The notes below the pieces were generated by a model, which searched no databases, was not told the DNA's origin, and was given only the letters and a program-made list of their open reading frames with translations. Of a stretch of DNA of 64,000 nt, positions 60,916 to 64,000 are shown one piece after another. A program made the translations under genes and the position numbers. Each line of letters opens with the position of its first letter. Within the stretch, counting starts at the first letter, position 1. Origin of the DNA: Weeksella virosa DSM 16922 (lineage in GTDB: Bacteria > Bacteroidota > Bacteroidia > Flavobacteriales > Weeksellaceae); the NCBI RefSeq assembly GCF_000189415.1, contig NC_015144.1, positions 811,501-875,500 on the forward strand, given 5' to 3'.

Positions 60916-63173
60916 TAGTTACTAGCTGTTTGTGTTTCTTGTGCTTTGATATCGGTACCTAAACGTTGTAGGTATGCGATAAGTGCAACAATTTCTCGAT
61001 CGCGAAGCGGAACAAATTTATCTCCTTCTTCCTTTTCTCGTTTTGTCCAAAGATCTTTCAAGTCAGCTGCATCAGCAAAAATACTTTTCTCAATTGCAAT
61101 GGCTTGTCTTTGCATAGATACTTTCATACTATCGAAATCTTCTTCAGAGTATGGCACTCCTAGAGTAGCAAGAGCTCGCATTTTATCTGCTGTATGATTT
61201 ACATCTAAAACATTCTCGATAATCCATGGGTAACGCGGCATGATAGAACCTTCTGATGTTGCTCTTGGATTCCACATATGCTTATAATGCCATGCATCTG
61301 GATTTTTTCCTCCTTGTCTATGCAAGTCTGGTCCAGTACGTTTTGATCCCCACAAGAATGGATGATCATAAACGAACTCACCTGCTTTAGAGTATTCTCC
61401 ATATCGTTTTACTTCGTCACGGAACGGTCGTATCATTTGCGAGTGACAAGCATTACATCCTTCTCTAATATAGATATCTCGACCTTCTACTTCTAACGGC
61501 GTATATGGTTTTACACTTGAAATAGTTGGTACATTAGCTTTTACTACGATTGTTGGAACAATTTCTACTAAACCACCAATCGCTAAAGCTACAAATGCTA
61601 AAACAGTTAATAATTTCGGAGTTCTTTCAATCCAAGTATGAACTTCTTCTCCTTGCTGACGAGCTGCAGATTTCTTCGGTAATGCCGGCGCTTGAACTTC
61701 TTCGTCTCGCACAAACTGCCCTGAACGTACAGTTTTCCATACATTAACAATCATTAATATTGTTCCTAACAGATATAATATACCACCGAATGCACGCAAT
61801 GGGTATAACCATTGTTTTAGGATGGTTACTGTTTGCAAGAAGTTAGGGTAAGCTAACGTACCGTCTTCTGCGAATTGTTTCCACATTAAACCTTGCGTCC
61901 AACCAGCAACATACATTGGGATTACCCAGAACAAAATTCCAAAAGTAGCAATCCAGAAGTGTGCATTAGCCATCTTAACCGAAGCTAATTTTGTATTGAA
62001 AATCCTAGGTATAACGTAATATATAATACCGAATGCCATGAAACCATTCCACCCTAAAGTCCCTACGTGTACGTGAGCAGGCACCCAGTCGGTAAAGTGT
62101 CCTATTTTATTTAATGTTTTTGTTGCTAAAAGCGGCCCTTCGAAAGTAGCCATACCATAACAAGTAACTGCTACCACAAAGAATTTAAGGATAGGATTTT
62201 CTCGAACTTTATCCCAAGAACCGCGTAGGGTTAATAGACCATTCAACATCCCTCCCCATGATGGTGCAATCAACATAATTGAGAAACCTGTTCCTAGTGC
62301 TTGCGCCCATCCTGGTAAAGCAGTATAAATAAGATGGTGTGGACCAGCCCAAATATAAACGAAAATCAAAGACCAGAAATGGATAATCGATAACTTATAC
62401 GAGAAAACAGGTCGATTTGCTGCTTTTGGCACGAAATAATACATCATACCCAACACCGGTGTTGTCAAGAAAAATGCAACCGCATTGTGACCATACCACC
62501 ATTGTACTAATGCATCCTGAACTCCCGAATATATTGAGTATGACTTAGGCGCCATTAAATTAAAATGTACAGGCAATTCTAAATTATTAAATACATGCAA
62601 CATGGTTATCCCTGCCCACGTACCAATATAAAACCAAATAGCAACATACAAGTGACGTACGCGACGTTTCCCAATAGTCAAAAACATCTGAACACCAAAC
62701 AACACCCAAGTAAGCGCAATCAAAATATCGATTGGCCACTCATGCTCTGCATATTCTTTACTTGTATTATATCCTAAAATAAAAGTTACAAAAGACGCTA
62801 TTATAAACAATTGCCACCCCCAGAAAACTGTCCAGCTCATCACATCGCTATACATTCTAGTTTTCAACAAACGCTGCAATGAATAGTAAGCTCCTGCAAA
62901 GAAACTATTTCCTACAAAAGCAAAAATTGCAAAAGTGGTATGAATCATCCGTAAACGACCAAAACCTAAGGTTCCTTGGGTATTAATAAGCCCCTGAATA
63001 TTCCCTCCAATCGCACCATCATCTGACCCAAAAAGGTATTCTGGTAGATCTGGGAAGAACAACAATGTTGCCACTAAAACTCCGAAAAAGAATGCCATCA
63101 CAGCCCAAAACAGTGTAGCATAAATAAAGTACTTTACGATCTTATTATCGTAACTAAACGTCTGCATTTGCAT
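60915..63173 (-). CDS. ccoNO: Fused cbb3 cytochrome c oxidase subunits I and II (CcoN-CcoO)
   Basis: This is the oxygen-reducing core. Residues to about 480 are CcoN, with twelve helices and the heme and copper histidine regions WWYGHNAVAFFLTTPVLG, GPHHLIYTALP and WVPAHVHVGTLGWNG. After a linker the CcoO domain has one heme site CNACH (573-577) in IREGCNACHSQMIRPFRDE and FLWGSKRTGPDL. The total is 752 residues. In proteobacteria these are two proteins; the fusion is the Bacteroidota form. The start overlaps the ccoS stop (TAATG). Confidence 0.96.
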   Translation of the reverse strand: MQMQTFSYDNKIVKYFIYATLFWAVMAFFFGVLVATLLFFPDLPEYLFGSDDGAIGGNIQGLINTQGTLGFGRLRMIHTTFAIFAFVGNSFFAGAYYSLQRLLKTRMYSDVMSWTVFWGWQLFIIASFVTFILGYNTSKEYAEHEWPIDILIALTWVLFGVQMFLTIGKRRVRHLYVAIWFYIGTWAGITMLHVFNNLELPVHFNLMAPKSYSIYSGVQDALVQWWYGHNAVAFFLTTPVLGMMYYFVPKAANRPVFSYKLSIIHFWSLIFVYIWAGPHHLIYTALPGWAQALGTGFSIMLIAPSWGGMLNGLLTLRGSWDKVRENPILKFFVVAVTCYGMATFEGPLLATKTLNKIGHFTDWVPAHVHVGTLGWNGFMAFGIIYYVIPRIFNTKLASVKMANAHFWIATFGILFWVIPMYVAGWTQGLMWKQFAEDGTLAYPNFLQTVTILKQWLYPLRAFGGILYLLGTILMIVNVWKTVRSGQFVRDEEVQAPALPKKSAARQQGEEVHTWIERTPKLLTVLAFVALAIGGLVEIVPTIVVKANVPTISSVKPYTPLEVEGRDIYIREGCNACHSQMIRPFRDEVKRYGEYSKAGEFVYDHPFLWGSKRTGPDLHRQGGKNPDAWHYKHMWNPRATSEGSIMPRYPWIIENVLDVNHTADKMRALATLGVPYSEEDFDSMKVSMQRQAIAIEKSIFADAADLKDLWTKREKEEGDKFVPLRDREIVALIAYLQRLGTDIKAQETQTASN

Positions 63174-63346
63174 TATGTGTCAATTTTATCTTTATCTTTA
63201 TTAACTTTCTTATCATCTTTCAACATTCGCACCGCTGGCGACTCATCTTCATCGAATTGGCCTGTTTTATACCCTAAGAAAAACAAGCTCAAAAACAAAA
63301 TCCCTAAACAGAGACTCATCACTATGGTCAATATTATTACTCCCAT
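63173..63346 (-). CDS. ccoS: CcoS, cbb3 oxidase maturation protein
   Basis: This is a 57-residue protein with one N-terminal helix (MGVIILTIVMSLCLGILFL) followed by the CcoS pattern FFLGYKTGQFDEDESPAVRML and a Lys/Asp-rich tail. CcoS is needed to insert cofactors into the oxidase and usually sits between ccoI and ccoN, as here. The stop overlaps the ccoNO start by one base. A promoter lies directly upstream. Confidence 0.9.
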   Translation of the reverse strand: MGVIILTIVMSLCLGILFLSLFFLGYKTGQFDEDESPAVRMLKDDKKVNKDKDKIDT

Positions 63347-63354
63347 AACTCTTG

Positions 63355-63385
63355 CAAAATTACAAACCGTAAGAAGATTTCACAA
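63355..63385 (-). promoter_or_regulatory. Promoter of ccoS-ccoNO (-33/-7 type)
   Basis: On the minus strand TTG (63383-63385), 20 bases, then TAATTTTG (63355-63362) match the consensus. The predicted start near 63348 leaves only about 2 bases before the ccoS ATG. Confidence 0.6.
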
Positions 63386-63437
63386 TGATTTTCTTCATCA
63401 CAAAAGAAATCTTACTAATTTATAACCATTCTAAATA

Positions 63438-64000
63438 TTAACGAGTAATTTTAGCTGTTATTCTCGACCCGAAGGTAGCAAATAATATTACAGAAGCCGA
63501 ACTTATTGGCATCAAAATCGCTGCTACCACTGGCTCTAAATAACCTGTTACTGCAAAAGACAACCCTATTACGTTGTACATAAATGAAATAATAAACGCT
63601 GCTACCACAAGACGCATTGTGTATTTTGACATTTTCATAAACCATGGAATTCGTTGGAATTCTTTTGCATCTAAAATCCCATCACATGATGGTGAAAAGC
63701 TATTCATGCTTTCGGAAATTGCCACACCTACATCGCTTTGCTTTAGCGCCCCCGCATCATTGAGACCATCTCCAAGCATCATTACTTTTTTTCCTTCCTT
63801 TTGCAATTTTTCAATGTACACCAATTTATCATTTGGTGATTGATTGAAATTTAATATTGATCCTTCAGGAAATATTTTTGCAAGATAAGTTCTTTCTGCA
63901 TCATTATCACCAGAAAGTACATGTAAATTATAATTTTTTAAATTTTCTAACACCGCTTGCAAACCTGTTCGGTAGGTACTTGTAAAAATAAATTTACCCA
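63438..64000 (-). CDS. ccoI: CcoI/FixI-type copper-transporting P-type ATPase, C-terminal part
   Basis: About 187 residues are visible; the start lies beyond the right edge and the reading frame is open to base 64000. The part seen holds LSGDNDAERTYLA (the TGD-type motif), the hinge MMLGDGLNDAGALKQSDVGVA and two C-terminal helices, as in P1B-type metal ATPases. Its position ahead of ccoS and ccoN points to CcoI, which exports copper for cbb3 assembly. Metal-binding and phosphorylation sites are outside the window. Confidence 0.88.
   Translation of the reverse strand, partial: GKFIFTSTYRTGLQAVLENLKNYNLHVLSGDNDAERTYLAKIFPEGSILNFNQSPNDKLVYIEKLQKEGKKVMMLGDGLNDAGALKQSDVGVAISESMNSFSPSCDGILDAKEFQRIPWFMKMSKYTMRLVVAAFIISFMYNVIGLSFAVTGYLEPVVAAILMPISSASVILFATFGSRITAKITR

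Noticed and set aside
63168-63425. 85-residue plus-strand frame at the start of ccoNO
   Set aside because: The minus strand of the same stretch encodes CcoS with its helix and conserved tail; the plus frame is a shadow.

Overview
The window is AT-rich Bacteroidota DNA. The 16S/23S signature, the Bacteroidetes-type -33/-7 promoters (TTTG, then TAnnTTTG), SprA of the type IX secretion system, a fused CcoN-CcoO and a short NuoG all point to Flavobacteriales, probably Weeksellaceae. The genus is a guess (Weeksella-like). No mobile element, CRISPR array or prophage was seen; this is a chromosomal core region.

Layout. (1) 1-3250: an rRNA operon read leftwards, with two tandem promoters, 16S, tRNA-Ile(GAT), tRNA-Ala(TGC) and the 5' part of 23S, which runs off the left edge. 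The 16S 3' tail lacks the usual CCUCC anti-Shine-Dalgarno core and reads AUCUCAU instead. (2) 3414-5707: an ECF sigma gene broken by one in-frame TAA, a one-pass anti-sigma-like protein and an outer-membrane barrel protein. (3) 5766-8006 leftwards: a small membrane protein, a YkgJ-type cysteine-cluster protein and class II HMG-CoA reductase (mevalonate pathway). (4) 8171-16094 rightwards: DPP-IV-type peptidase, three POT-family peptide transporters and a secreted thioredoxin-like protein, a peptide-feeding block. (5) 16078-26005: ComEC, DUF2141 protein, LpxB, DUF2480 protein, glutaminyl-peptide cyclotransferase, CpsB-like phosphatase, RuvC, GH3-family protein, DUF2797 protein and a lipoprotein. 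(6) 26164-29508: Mfd.

(7) 29725-42670: a complete 14-gene complex I operon, nuoA to nuoN, with separate nuoC and nuoD and a NuoG lacking the large molybdopterin-type domain. (8) 42812-45417: secreted M1 peptidase and type III pantothenate kinase. (9) 45485-47488: urocanate hydratase. (10) 47741-56980: YgiD-type dioxygenase facing a leftward ruvA-sprA-gcvH-vanZ group. (11) 57061-64000 leftwards: the cbb3 oxidase region ccoI(partial)-ccoS-ccoNO-ccoQ-ccoP-ccoG-fixH-safE.

Together the genes describe a respiring, peptide-using, non-fermentative lifestyle: extracytoplasmic peptidases make small peptides, POT carriers import them, complex I feeds electrons into the quinone pool, and a high-affinity cbb3 oxidase consumes oxygen. 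All six signal-peptidase-I type proteins in the window begin with Gln after the predicted cleavage site, and the window also encodes the exported cyclase expected to convert that Gln to pyroglutamate.

Coordinates come from reading the sequence. Function calls rest on recognised motifs and gene order; no database search was possible.
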